Assembly: GCF_016863115.1 (NCBI RefSeq)
Contig: NZ_BOOG01000061.1
Location: 1 to 39,435, forward strand
Reading direction: 5' to 3'
From: Sphaerimonospora thailandensis
GTDB taxonomy: Bacteria > Actinomycetota > Actinomycetes > Streptosporangiales > Streptosporangiaceae
Length of the DNA: 39,435 bases
This document shows positions 7,938-18,687 of this stretch, one piece after another. Within the stretch, counting starts at the first letter, position 1; every line of letters begins with the position of its first letter. Position numbers and translations under genes: made by a program. A model generated the notes under the pieces. The model saw only the letters and a list, made by a program, of their open reading frames with translations, was not told the origin of the DNA and ran no database searches.

Positions 7938-9377
7938 TCAGGCGACTGGTTCGGCGACGGCCGAGTCCGCGACGGCGGCGGGTTCGGGGGAGGCCGTACG
8001 GGCCCGGCGGAGGGAGTAGAGGCTGACCGGGACGCCGACCAGCACGATCACGGCCGCGATGAGCAGGGTGAACTGGTACGCCTCGAGGAAGCGGTGCATC
8101 GGCGTCCCGGTGACGGCGCTCTGGCGGCTGCTCATGATGGCGCCCAGGATCGTGATGCCGAGCAGGCCGAAGACCTCGCGGGAGACGTTCAGCACGCCGG
8201 AGGCCACGCCCGCCCGGGCCGCGGGCATCGCGCCGAGCACGACGTTGGTCAGCGGGACGAGCAGCCCGCCGCCCGCGCCGTACAGCAGGAACCAGGGGAG
8301 CAGGTCGAGGTAGCCGTCGCCCTCGCCGACGGTCGACACCATGGCCACGGCGCCCGCCATCACGGCGAGACCGATCGCGACCGTGCGGGCGTCGCCCAGC
8401 CGCTCGGCGATCCGCGGTGCCAGCACGGCGCCGACCGCCATGACCAGTGCCATCGGGACGAAGCCCGCGCCCGCCTCGGTCGGGGAGAAGCCGAGCGCGC
8501 TCTGCAGATAGATCGCGGTGAAGAAGTAGATGCCGAACACGCCGAACGCCCACAGGCCCATCGAGAGCAGACCCCCGCTGAAGATCCGCTCACGGAACAG
8601 GCTGAGGTCGATCATGGGCCGTGCCGTACGGGACTCGACGACTCCGAACATGATCGCGGCGATCGCGGCGACCGCGAACGAGCCGAGGATCGGGGTGGAG
8701 GTCCAGCCGCGCGACGCGCCCTCGATCAGCGCGTAGGTGAGCGCGAACAGCGCGACCGCCGAGGTCCCCAGGCCCGGCAGGTCGAGCCCGGCGAGGCCGG
8801 TGCGGGCGGTGTCCGTCGTGCGGGCGACCCGGATCGAGCGCAGCCCGACCAGGGCGGTGACCGCGCCGATCGGCACGTTGATCAGGAAGATCCAGCCCCA
8901 GTGCGTGCTCTCGCTGAGCAGGCCGCCGGTGAGCGGACCGACCGCGAGGGCCAGTGCGCCGACGGCGCTCCAGATGCCGATGGCCATCCCGCGCTCGCGC
9001 GGGTCCGGGAAGAGCTTCGGCAGCAGGGCCAGTGCCGCGGGCGTCACCAGGGCCGCGCCCACCCCCTGCAGGGCGCGGGCCGCGATCAACGTCTCCTGCC
9101 CGCCCGCCAGGCCGGCCGCGACCGACGCGAGCGTGAAGACCGCGAGGCCGGCGAAGAACGTGGTGCGGGCGCCGAGGACGTCGGCCAACCGCCCGCCGAC
9201 GAGCAGCAGTCCGGCGAACACCAGGATGTACGCGCTGACGATCCACTCCAGCCCCGAGATCGTCAGCCCGAGCTCACGCTGGATCGTCGGCAGCGCGACG
9301 TTGACCACATTGTTGTCCAGGTAGGTCATGAAGGTCGCGAGCGCCACCGAGACGAGCGCCCACCATCTTCCGCTCAT
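7938..9377 (-). CDS. MFS drug exporter, DHA2 family (14 TM)
   Basis: A 479-residue inner-membrane proton antiporter. It begins SGRWWALVSVALATFMTYLDNNVVNVALPTI, and has the motif A region GGRLADVLGAR and motif C-type glycine-rich GPLTGGLLSE typical of the EmrB/QacA subgroup. The hydrophobic segments are consistent with 14 helices, and the C-terminal tail is Ala/Val/Glu-rich. It is divergently transcribed from a TetR regulator across a 123-base region with several palindromes, the classical layout of a repressed efflux pump. The substrate cannot be read from sequence. Confidence 0.92.
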   Translation of the reverse strand: MSGRWWALVSVALATFMTYLDNNVVNVALPTIQRELGLTISGLEWIVSAYILVFAGLLLVGGRLADVLGARTTFFAGLAVFTLASVAAGLAGGQETLIAARALQGVGAALVTPAALALLPKLFPDPRERGMAIGIWSAVGALALAVGPLTGGLLSESTHWGWIFLINVPIGAVTALVGLRSIRVARTTDTARTGLAGLDLPGLGTSAVALFALTYALIEGASRGWTSTPILGSFAVAAIAAIMFGVVESRTARPMIDLSLFRERIFSGGLLSMGLWAFGVFGIYFFTAIYLQSALGFSPTEAGAGFVPMALVMAVGAVLAPRIAERLGDARTVAIGLAVMAGAVAMVSTVGEGDGYLDLLPWFLLYGAGGGLLVPLTNVVLGAMPAARAGVASGVLNVSREVFGLLGITILGAIMSSRQSAVTGTPMHRFLEAYQFTLLIAAVIVLVGVPVSLYSLRRARTASPEPAAVADSAVAEPVA

Positions 9378-9391
9378 AGGTCATCTCCTCC

Positions 9392-9465
9392 TATACGAGG
9401 TACGTATACAACGTCAATGTACGTCGTACATGTGCGGTGTATAGGAGACCTTGTACGGCGTATAG
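9392..9465. promoter_or_regulatory. Candidate TetR operators between MFS and tetR genes
   Basis: Three symmetric elements lie in the shared promoter region: TATACG-N5-CGTATA (9392-9408), ATGTACG-T-CGTACAT (9417-9431, perfect) and a weaker GTATAGG/CCTTGTAC pair (about 9439-9455). They lie between start codons at 9377 (minus) and 9501 (plus), so one regulator could control both genes. GTAC/GTATA half-sites recur in all of them. Confidence 0.6.
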
Positions 9466-9500
9466 TTGTCAACTACCGGCGAGAGAATGAGGGAGCGACG

Positions 9501-10178
9501 ATGCCAAGCGCCGAGCGGCTGACCCGCCAGACCGTCGTCGACCGGGCCATCGCGCTCGCCGACGCCGAAGGGCTCGACGCGCTCACGATCAGGCGCCTCG
9601 CCCAGGAGTTGGGCGTCACGCCGATGGCCCTCTACTGGCATTTCAAGAACAAGGACCTGCTGCTGCAGGGCGTCGCCGACCACCTGCTGACCGAGGTGAC
9701 GCCCGAGTTCGACCCGGCCTCCCCCTGGAACGTACGGCTGCGCGCGATGGTCGAGGCGGTGCTGGGAGTGATGCGGCGGCATCCCTGCATGACCGGGATC
9801 CTGTCCGTGGTCGTGAAGCAGGATGTGCCGAGCTTCACGCGGGCCACCGAGGTGGCGCTCAGCCTGCTCAAAGAGGCGGGCTTCACGGTGGAGGACGGTT
9901 ATTTCGTCGCCGCCTACCTGCTCAACGGGGTAATCGGACTCGTTGGAAACAATCCGGCGTGTCCCAGGATGTTGAACTCCGCGGAGGCGGCCGAGTGGCG
10001 GCGGCAGAAACGGCTGATGTTGGAGGCGCTGCCCCCCGACCGGTTCCCGTGCATGGTCGAGTTCGCCAAGACCTACGAAAGGGAGCTGGACCAGGAGCGG
10101 TACTACGCCTTCGGCCTCGACCTGCTCCTCCACGGCGTCGAAGCCATGGCAGCCACTCGGACGCGTGCCGACAAGTGA
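9501..10178 (+). CDS. TetR-family transcriptional regulator
   Basis: A 225-residue repressor with an N-terminal TetR helix-turn-helix at residues 10-55 (VVDRAIALADAEG, LTIRRLAQELGVTPMALYWHF, NKDLLLQGV). A helical ligand-binding domain of the TetR_C_1 type, as seen in TetR itself, follows. GAGGGAGCGACG precedes the ATG. It is divergent from the DHA2 exporter and most likely represses it and itself through the palindromes at 9392-9465, with the exported compound as inducer. That role is inferred from arrangement only. Confidence 0.93.
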   Translation: MPSAERLTRQTVVDRAIALADAEGLDALTIRRLAQELGVTPMALYWHFKNKDLLLQGVADHLLTEVTPEFDPASPWNVRLRAMVEAVLGVMRRHPCMTGILSVVVKQDVPSFTRATEVALSLLKEAGFTVEDGYFVAAYLLNGVIGLVGNNPACPRMLNSAEAAEWRRQKRLMLEALPPDRFPCMVEFAKTYERELDQERYYAFGLDLLLHGVEAMAATRTRADK

Positions 10179-10189
10179 TCGGTTCGAAT

Positions 10190-10246
10190 CGACCTTGACG
10201 TTGTCGCTGTGAAATCGGCGTTTTAACAGCAACAACGTCAAGGTCG
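10190..10246 (+). terminator. Long hairpin after the tetR gene
   Basis: A 21-base arm (10190-10210) pairs with 10226-10246 with a single mismatch around a 15-base loop, starting 12 bases after the TetR stop. The stem is less GC-rich than other terminators here (CGACCTTGACGTTGT core). Confidence 0.8.
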
Positions 10247-10412
10247 TTCACGTGTGAGCTTGTTGACGAGCCTGTTTGCCGGTGGTCGCGAGACGCATAC
10301 GTGACGTTTGGGGCGTCAACCGCCATGTAGGTTCAATCGTCATTCCTGTGTCTCCAGCAAGAAACTGTGTCTTGAGCACCAAGCACCTCGTGTGCCTCAG
10401 AAAGGGATGACC

Positions 10413-11327
10413 GTGGGTATCAAGTTGCGGGGTGGACGCGCGATCGGCCTGATGACGGTCGGCGCGCTCGCCGGGTCGCTCCTTGCCGTCGGTGGCGCGG
10501 CCACCGCCTCGAGCGCGAGCGACACCGTGTTTTACGCGTGTGTCAACAAGAAGACGCGCTACATGCGCCATGTCGGCGTGACGACCAAGTGTCAGACCAC
10601 CGAGTACAAGGTGTCCTGGAACCAGAAGGGGCAGCAGGGCCCGGAGGGGCCGGCGGGCATCGGCGGCGTCGGCCAGCAGGGTGCGCAGGGCCCGAAGGGC
10701 GACGCCGGCCCGCGCGGCCTCCGCGGCCCCCAGGGTGCCCAGGGACTTCCCGGTAAGGAGGGCCCGCAGGGTCCCGCTGGTAAGGACGGCACCAACGGCA
10801 AGGACGGTATCGACGGCAAGGACGGTGCCACTGGTCCGAAGGGCGACACCGGCGCAACTGGCCCGCAGGGCCCGAAGGGTGCCGACGGTAAGGACGGTGC
10901 CAAGGGTCTCAAGGGTGACAAGGGCGACCGCGGCCTTCAGGGGCCCAAGGGTAATGATGGTAAGCCTGGGACTCAGGGTCCTGCTGGTCCGAAGGGGGCG
11001 GATGGTAAGCCCGGGGCTCAGGGCCCGGCGGGTCCTGCCGGGCCTGAAGGTCCCCAGGGTCCGGCCGGCCCCGCTGGCGGCATGGGCGCTGCCTCCGTGA
11101 AGACCGCGAGCTTCACCTTCGGCGGTGGCAAGCATGGCACCAGTTCTCAGACTGTCTCCTGCGGTAGTGGGACTGCCACGGGTGGCGGGTTCACGACGTC
11201 GGAGGGCAGCGGCTCCGGGCAGATCTACGAGAGTGCACCAGTGGTGAGTGGCGGAAAGCCGACTGGGTGGACGGTCTCCGGAAAGAACGCCTCGGGCAGC
11301 GTTTACGTGATCTGTGTCGGTGCCTGA
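10413..11327 (+). CDS. Secreted collagen-like Gly-X-Y repeat protein
   Basis: A 304-residue exported protein. A signal peptide (KLRGGRAIGLMTVGALAGSLLA, cleavage around ATA/SSA) is followed by a 45-residue linker with two Cys (FYACVNKK, TTKCQTT). Then come about 50 Gly-X-Y triplets: four, a two-residue interruption (GV), and 46 without a break. The triplets contain many PKGD, GKDG and KGDKGDRG units, the Lys-Asp pairs that stabilise bacterial triple helices lacking hydroxyproline. A C-terminal globular domain of about 80 residues has two Cys (VSCGSG, VICVGA) and may trimerise. The GTG at 10413 is preferred because AAAGGG sits six bases upstream; an ATG at 10407 would abut it. Confidence 0.93.
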   Translation: MGIKLRGGRAIGLMTVGALAGSLLAVGGAATASSASDTVFYACVNKKTRYMRHVGVTTKCQTTEYKVSWNQKGQQGPEGPAGIGGVGQQGAQGPKGDAGPRGLRGPQGAQGLPGKEGPQGPAGKDGTNGKDGIDGKDGATGPKGDTGATGPQGPKGADGKDGAKGLKGDKGDRGLQGPKGNDGKPGTQGPAGPKGADGKPGAQGPAGPAGPEGPQGPAGPAGGMGAASVKTASFTFGGGKHGTSSQTVSCGSGTATGGGFTTSEGSGSGQIYESAPVVSGGKPTGWTVSGKNASGSVYVICVGA

Positions 11328-11399
11328 TCCTTTTTCGGCGCTACCCGCGTGACGTGGTGGAGCCGTGGGGGGTCCGCCGCGGTCGTGCTCTCAACGTGA

Positions 11400-11435
11400 C
11401 CGTACGGCTGCCGCACGCGAGGCGTAGCCGTACGG
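11400..11435 (+). terminator. First hairpin after the collagen-like gene
   Basis: Ten-base perfect arms CCGTACGGCT (11400-11409) and AGCCGTACGG (11426-11435) enclose a 16-base loop, 73 bases after the stop. Confidence 0.6.
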
Positions 11436-11443
11436 GAAGCGGA

Positions 11444-11480
11444 CGCAGGCCCTCCCGGACACGTTCCGGGAGGGCCTGCG
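11444..11480 (+). terminator. Second, stronger hairpin after the collagen-like gene
   Basis: A perfect 16-bp stem (11444-11459 with 11465-11480, CGCAGGCCCTCCCGGA type) has a five-base loop. With the preceding hairpin it forms a tandem terminator between the collagen-like gene and the toxin-antitoxin pair. Confidence 0.85.
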
Positions 11481-11555
11481 CCGTACCACCATCCCGGCCG
11501 CCTTCTCTGGTGCATACGGAGGGCCACCTCGGGTCTGGTTTGGCAGAATGAACGT

Positions 11556-11855
11556 ATGACGCGGGAAGAGCTGGAGCGGCTGCTGCCGGCCATCGCCGAG
11601 CTCTGCGTGCGCTACGGAGTTTCGGAGCTGTCGGTCTTCGGCTCGACTGCTCGCGATGAGGCGACCGCGGCCAGCGATGTCGATCTGCTCTACGTCCGCG
11701 GCCCGCGAGCCGTCCGCGGGCTCGCCTTCTTCCGCTTCCGCGACGAACTCGAAGCGGTTCTCGGATGCTCTGTCGACCTCGTCGCGAAGGACGGGCTGCA
11801 CTGGGTGATTCGGGAACGTGTCCTCAGCGACGCTGAGGTCCTGTATGCCGCGTGA
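11556..11855 (+). CDS. mntA: MntA-type minimal nucleotidyltransferase antitoxin
   Basis: A 99-residue protein with the minimal nucleotidyltransferase motif G29-S30-x10-D41-x-D43 (FGSTARDEATAASDVDLLY) and a third acidic region in CSVDLV (residues 70-75). In type VII toxin-antitoxin modules, MntA neutralises the HEPN toxin HepT by adding AMP to a tyrosine of the toxin. The gene overlaps hepT by 11 bases in a different frame, so translation is coupled. No ribosome site is visible; CAGAAT at 11544-11549 lies six bases before the ATG and could be the -10 of a leaderless message. Confidence 0.85.
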   Translation: MTREELERLLPAIAELCVRYGVSELSVFGSTARDEATAASDVDLLYVRGPRAVRGLAFFRFRDELEAVLGCSVDLVAKDGLHWVIRERVLSDAEVLYAA

Positions 11856-12147
11856 TCCTCGACGCGACTCCCTCTACCTCGCGGACATGGTCGAAGCCTG
11901 CCGGACGATCCGCCGCTGGCTCGACACCCACGGCCACCGGTGGGATGAGGACGACCTTCTCCGTAACGCCGTTCTTCGTCAACTCATGGTCATCGGCGAA
12001 GCGTCCGCATGCCTCAGTGAGGATCTTCGTGTCGAGCTTCCAGAGATACCGTGGCGGGAGATCCATGGCTTTCGCAATCATGCAGTGCATGCGTACTTCA
12101 GGTCCGTGCCGGTCGCTTCGCCGCGGCGGCAGCGGCAGGCTCGGTAG
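11845..12147 (+). CDS. hepT: HepT-like HEPN ribonuclease toxin, short C-terminus
   Basis: A 100-residue HEPN-domain protein. The helices MVEACRTIRRWL and NAVLRQLMVIGEASACL are followed by PWREIHGFRNHAVHAYF, containing the complete RX4HXY toxin motif (R77, H82, Y84), the RNase centre and AMPylated tyrosine in known HepT proteins. In most family members another 25-35 residues of helix follow HxYF. Here the sequence turns into RSVPVASPRRQRQAR and stops inside the end of the oppositely oriented PucR gene, a 50-base overlap. The last helix therefore appears lost, and toxicity is doubtful. It could be a degraded toxin held harmless or a compact variant. Confidence 0.75.
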   Translation: MPRDPRRDSLYLADMVEACRTIRRWLDTHGHRWDEDDLLRNAVLRQLMVIGEASACLSEDLRVELPEIPWREIHGFRNHAVHAYFRSVPVASPRRQRQAR

Positions 12148-13336
12148 ATGTGGTGGGCGCGGGTACGGCGGGGCGGTAGCGGCCGGACAGGCGGGCCGCT
12201 TTGAGGCTGAGGTGCAGGCAGAGCCGTTCGGCGCCGTCCCGCAGGTCGGTGCCCACCAACTCCTCGACCCGCTGCAGCCGGTAGTAGAGCGAGGTGCGGT
12301 GCAGCCGCAGGCGGCGCGCGGTGGCCAGCGCGCTGCCGGCCAGGTCGAGGTACGTCTCCAGCGTCTGCAGCAGCGGCAGATGCTGGGCGTCGTCCAGTAG
12401 CCGTTCCAGGCCGGGGTGCAGGTTGCCGTCCAGGCTGTCCGGCGGGACCCGGGCGAGCATGCGGTAGACCCCGAGATCGTGCCAACGCGCCGAGCGTCCG
12501 AGTTCCGGCACCCGGGCCGCGACCTCGGCGGCGTGCCGGGCCTCCGCGTACGACTGCGCCGCCTCGGCGAGCGAGGGGTGGGTTCGGCCGATCCCGACGA
12601 GGACCGGCACGTCCATGGCGGCGTGCAACTCCTCGGGGAAGCCGTCGGGGCCCGAGGTGAGCAGCACGGCGTGGTCGGACCGTACGAGGTGTAGCGGGTG
12701 GCGCCCGGCCAGGCGGCGCCGTACGGTGAGCAGCCCGCGCTCCAGCGTCAGCCGCAGCGTCGCGTCCGACTCGTCCGTCGCGTCTGACGGCTCGGCCGCG
12801 ACGGGCCGGACGACCGCCACGGTGACGGAGGCGGTTCGCGGGAAGGCGCCGGCCTCGATCAGGGTACGGGCGCCGCCCGTCTCGCCGAGCAGCAGGCCGG
12901 TGACGGCCTCGAGCTCGCGGTGCGAGACGAGGGCGGCGGTCAGGCTCGCATGGAAGAGGGTGAGGGCCAGCGACGGAGCCGCGGCGGCGACCTGATCGAT
13001 CTCCTGGGCGGTCATCGCGGGGGCCACGTCGATGCACCACAGGAAGCCGAGCAGCCGGCCGTCGTGCCTGATCGGGACGCAGACCCGGGGCAGCAGGCCC
13101 AGATCGGGGGCGCCGGGCGTGCGTATCGGACCGGTCGCCTCACGGATGCCGGCGGCCCCCAGGAAGGCGCGCACCTCGGGGGTGGTGTGGCGGCGCAGGA
13201 TCGAGTCGCGGCGGATGTCGTCCAGCGGTCCGTTCTGCTCGCTGTAGGCGACCACGTGCTGCCTGGCGTCCTCCAGCAGCAGCGGCCTGTTGAGGCGCAT
13301 GGCGACGTCGTCCACGATCCGCTGCGGATCGGCCAC
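12098..13336 (-). CDS. PucR/CdaR-family transcriptional regulator
   Basis: A 412-residue regulator beginning at a GTG (ADPQRIVDDVAMRLNRPLLLEDARQHVVAYS). The N-terminal 150 residues resemble a GAF-like sensor. A central diguanylate-cyclase-like region without catalytic residues follows. At about 335-395 lies the PucR C-terminal helix-turn-helix (LLQTLETYLDLAGSALATARRL, LHRTSLYYRLQRVEEL). The tail is an Ala/Thr-rich extension of about 25 residues, and that extension is the part overlapping hepT. It is divergent from the M6-like protease with about 100 bases between them, so it may control that gene. The effector is unknown. Confidence 0.87.
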   Translation of the reverse strand: MADPQRIVDDVAMRLNRPLLLEDARQHVVAYSEQNGPLDDIRRDSILRRHTTPEVRAFLGAAGIREATGPIRTPGAPDLGLLPRVCVPIRHDGRLLGFLWCIDVAPAMTAQEIDQVAAAAPSLALTLFHASLTAALVSHRELEAVTGLLLGETGGARTLIEAGAFPRTASVTVAVVRPVAAEPSDATDESDATLRLTLERGLLTVRRRLAGRHPLHLVRSDHAVLLTSGPDGFPEELHAAMDVPVLVGIGRTHPSLAEAAQSYAEARHAAEVAARVPELGRSARWHDLGVYRMLARVPPDSLDGNLHPGLERLLDDAQHLPLLQTLETYLDLAGSALATARRLRLHRTSLYYRLQRVEELVGTDLRDGAERLCLHLSLKAARLSGRYRPAVPAPTTSTEPAAAAAAKRPART

Positions 13337-13439
13337 TCGGCCTCACCTGGACTTTCCGGCATTTGTCGAAGCTTTCCTCCACAGCCTTCCCTACAACTGA
13401 TCGATGATCTGTGTCAAGGTGGTCTATAACGTCCGCTTC

Positions 13440-15548
13440 ATGAGATCCCTCCAGAAGTTGCTGACGGGCTTGGCGGCGGCCATCGTGCTGGTCCCACTGG
13501 CCCTGACGGCGTCGCCCGCCTCGGCGCAGCCTCCCGCCGATCCGCCCAATCCCTGGCGGCTGAACCACTGGCCGCGGACCCAGCCCTGGCAGCTCGACGA
13601 GCCGGCGGAGTCGCAGGCTCTGCACGGCAGGCCATCGCGGGTCGTCGCCCCGATCGACCCGCAGAACTGGAAGAACCCCGACCACATGACGTGGGCGGAC
13701 TACAAGAAGATCCCCGGGACGAACTGGGCCGATCCGAACGCCAAAGGCTCGGTGCGCACCTTCAAGGGCGCGCTGGTGCTGCTCGACTACGCCGACCAGC
13801 CGTTCGTGGTGACCCGGCCGACGCACACGACCGTCTTCGGCAACCCCAGCGCCCAGGCTCACGACATTCCGCGTGACCAGGTCGCCAAGTTCTACCAGGA
13901 TTTCCTCAACACGCCGAACCAGCTCAACAGCGGCCACACCATCCACGAGTACTGGATGGAGGACTCCGGCGGCCGCTACGGCGTCGAGTTGACGGGCTTC
14001 GGCCCCTACCTGATGCCGGGCAAGTCCCACGAGTACGCGATGGAGTTCCAGCCGGACGCCTGCCCGGCGGGCGACAGGTGTGACAAGAACCTGCGCGTCG
14101 ACGGCAACACCGCCTGGATCGCCGACGTCGGCACGGACATGGCCGATCAGTTCGACTTCGTCTTCTACCTGAGCGCCGGCCAGGACGAGTCCTCGACCTG
14201 GCAGGAGTTCGGCATGATGAAGTTCCCCAACAGGGAGGACGTGACCGACGAGTTCGGCCCGCCCGACCCGAACCTGCCCAACTGGTCCAGGACCCGTTAC
14301 GTGGACTGGACGTCCTGGGCCGCCGGCTCGACCTTCTGGCCCAACGCCCGGTTCGGCGTCGACTCGGTCCAGGCGGAGAGCTCCGGCATGGGGGTCTATG
14401 CCCATGAGTTCAGCCACATCATGGGCATCGCCGACAACTACAACAATCCGTACGGCAACCCGCCGGTCCGGTCCTACACCGGCATCTGGGAGATGCTCAG
14501 CCGGGGCAGCTTCAACGGCCCGGGCGGCCCGCACAGCCGCTGGCTGATCCCGCCGACCGCGGGCGCTTCGATGGGCGCGCACCACATGCTGCGCAACAAG
14601 ATGAAGCTGGACATGGTCGACGAGGAGAACGTGCTACGCCTGTCGCGCGAGGCCCTCCGCGAGTCGGGCCTGGTGGTCGCCGAGGTGACCGCCCGCGAGA
14701 TCCAGCCGGGCAGGAGTGAGCTGACCGGCGTCAACATCTCCTTCGACACGGGGGACAAGTCCACCGGGTCGTGCGGCCAGCGGACCGATCCGCTGTGCGA
14801 CGGCGGCGGCTACGACAACTACACGATCGAGGTCGTCGACCGGATCGGCAGCGACTCCTTCACCCCCGACTCCGGTGTGCTCCTGGCCAAGACCAAGAAC
14901 CAGGACCGGGCGCCGTTCGAATGGGTGATCGACGCCAACCCGCAGGACATCGGGATGACGGACTACGTCCTGCCCGACGGCACCGAGGTCCCGATCACGA
15001 TCGGCGACTACCGCCAGCTCTCCGACGCCCTCTTCCACGCGGGCACCGACTCGGGCAGCGAGTACGAGTACGTCGACCAGGCCAACCGGCTGCACTTCTA
15101 CATCACCGACGTGCACCGCGACAGAAAGGGCATCTTGTCCTACACCGTCGCGATCCGCTCCCTCGACGGCTCGGGCCCGCAGAAGCGGGGCGTGCGGCTC
15201 CTGCCGGGGGCCGGCCTCCCGGCCGCACAGAAGGGCGTGTCGACCTGCCGGTTCCCGCTGTTCAACACCGGCAGGGCCGCTCCCGCGCGGGGACAGCACC
15301 CCGAGGACGTCAGCGCCTACCTGAAGGCCGACGTCTATCGGCTGAAGGCCGAGGTCGACGGGCGCGGCTGGACCACGATCACCCCCAACGCCCTCGCGGC
15401 CGTCGGATTCGGCGACCACGCGTTCGTCACCGTCCACGCCAAGCGCGGCGACGGAGGCAGCCGGCTCGCCAGGGTGAAGCTCACGGCCACCTCCGAGAGC
15501 GACCCGGCCAGGACGACGACCGCCACCTGCCTCGTCGTCGGCCTCTGA
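13440..15548 (+). CDS. Secreted M6-like zinc metalloprotease
   Basis: A 702-residue exported protease. A signal peptide (RSLQKLLTGLAAAIVLVPLALT, cleavage after ASA) leads into a domain with AHEFSHIMGIAD near residue 321, the HExxHxxGxxD zinc-binding motif of M6 (immune inhibitor A-like) peptidases. Downstream GIWEMLSRGSFNGPGGPHSRW matches the family's second conserved block. The C-terminal 250 residues look like beta-rich accessory domains with paired Cys (GSCGQRTDPLCDGG). In-frame ATG 13404 and GTG 13419 are alternative starts; the ATG at 13440 gives the cleanest signal peptide. It is divergent from the PucR gene. The substrate is not known. Confidence 0.88.
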   Translation: MRSLQKLLTGLAAAIVLVPLALTASPASAQPPADPPNPWRLNHWPRTQPWQLDEPAESQALHGRPSRVVAPIDPQNWKNPDHMTWADYKKIPGTNWADPNAKGSVRTFKGALVLLDYADQPFVVTRPTHTTVFGNPSAQAHDIPRDQVAKFYQDFLNTPNQLNSGHTIHEYWMEDSGGRYGVELTGFGPYLMPGKSHEYAMEFQPDACPAGDRCDKNLRVDGNTAWIADVGTDMADQFDFVFYLSAGQDESSTWQEFGMMKFPNREDVTDEFGPPDPNLPNWSRTRYVDWTSWAAGSTFWPNARFGVDSVQAESSGMGVYAHEFSHIMGIADNYNNPYGNPPVRSYTGIWEMLSRGSFNGPGGPHSRWLIPPTAGASMGAHHMLRNKMKLDMVDEENVLRLSREALRESGLVVAEVTAREIQPGRSELTGVNISFDTGDKSTGSCGQRTDPLCDGGGYDNYTIEVVDRIGSDSFTPDSGVLLAKTKNQDRAPFEWVIDANPQDIGMTDYVLPDGTEVPITIGDYRQLSDALFHAGTDSGSEYEYVDQANRLHFYITDVHRDRKGILSYTVAIRSLDGSGPQKRGVRLLPGAGLPAAQKGVSTCRFPLFNTGRAAPARGQHPEDVSAYLKADVYRLKAEVDGRGWTTITPNALAAVGFGDHAFVTVHAKRGDGGSRLARVKLTATSESDPARTTTATCLVVGL

Positions 15549-15564
15549 GGTCCCGCTACGAGAA

Positions 15565-15598
15565 GCGCCCCTCCGGACCACGGGGTCCGGAGGGGCGC
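15565..15598. terminator. Bidirectional terminator between protease and purL
   Basis: A perfect 15-bp GC-rich stem (15565-15579 with 15584-15598) has the four-base loop ACGG. It lies 16 bases after the protease stop and 36 bases before the purL stop on the other strand, so it can serve both convergent genes. Confidence 0.85.
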
Positions 15599-15634
15599 CT
15601 CCCACTGCCATGCCGTACGGCACGGGCGACCGCG

Positions 15635-17895
<2,261 letters not shown>

Positions 17896-17899
<4 letters not shown>

Positions 17900-18579
17900 G
17901 CGTTCACCAGCCGCTTGAGGATCGAAGTGAAGAAGCCGCGACCGTCCACGCTCGGCGCGCCGGTGAGCTCCTCGACCGCGTGCTCGGGGTGGGGCATCAG
18001 GCCCACGATGTTCCCCGCCTCGTTGGTGATCCCGGCGATGTCGCCCAGCGACCCGTTCGGGTTGCCTCCGGCGTACCGGAAGACGACCCGGCCCTCGCTC
18101 TCCAGCACGGCGAGCGTCGCCGCATCGGCGACGTAGCGGCCCTCCCCGTGTTTGATCGGCAGCACGATCTCCTGGCCGGGCGCGAACTCACAGGTCCAGG
18201 CGGTGTCGGTGTTCTCGACCCGGATTCGCTGGTCGCGGCAGACATAGTGCAGGCCCGCGTTGCGGGTCAGCGCGCCGGGCAGCAGATGCGCCTCGCAGAG
18301 GATCTGGAAACCGTTGCAGGTGCCCAGCACCGGCAGCCCGCCGCGGGCCGCCGGGATCAGTTCGTCCATCAGCGGGGCGAAGCGTGAGATGGCGCCACAC
18401 CGCAGGTAGTCGCCGTAGGAGAACCCACCGGGGAGGAACACGGCGTCCACTCCCCTGAGATCGCGGTCGGCGTGCCACAGCGGCACGGCCTCCGCGCCGG
18501 CCAGCCGTACGGCTCGCGCGGCGTCCTGGTCGTCGAGTGTTCCGGGGAAAGTGACGATGCCCACCCGGGCAGCGCTCAT
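17896..18579 (-). CDS. purQ: FGAM synthase glutaminase subunit PurQ
   Basis: A 227-residue class I glutamine amidotransferase that releases ammonia for PurL. The nucleophile is the Cys of LGTCNGFQ (near residue 87), and the His-Glu part of the triad is in MPHPEHAVE. It begins [23 protein letters not shown], chosen over an upstream start because GGAGAG lies six bases before this ATG. It overlaps purL by four bases. A 7-bp hairpin at 18604-18624 stands in its leader, so it may have its own attenuated or independent transcription rather than simple read-through from the ATPase gene. Confidence 0.96.
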
Positions 18580-18603
18580 CGAATCTCTCCTTGAGCGTGG
18601 AGA

Positions 18604-18624
18604 CCCCAGGCTTGCGCCCTGGGG
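18604..18624 (-). terminator. Small hairpin between the ATPase gene and purQ
   Basis: CCCCAGG (18604-18610) pairs with CCTGGGG (18618-18624) around a seven-base loop. It is about 25 bases upstream of the purQ start and 64 bases after the ATPase stop. It is either a weak terminator of the ATPase transcript or part of a purQ leader. Confidence 0.4.
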
Positions 18625-18687
18625 AGGAACCAAGCGCGTACACCTCAGGGTATCGGAGGCGCTCGAGAGGGTGAGCCGGGAGGATGA

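Noticed and set aside
7890-9500. Upstream extension of the tetR frame through the MFS gene
   Set aside because: The TetR domain begins at the ATG at 9501 with a ribosome site; the upstream translation is antisense to the MFS gene.
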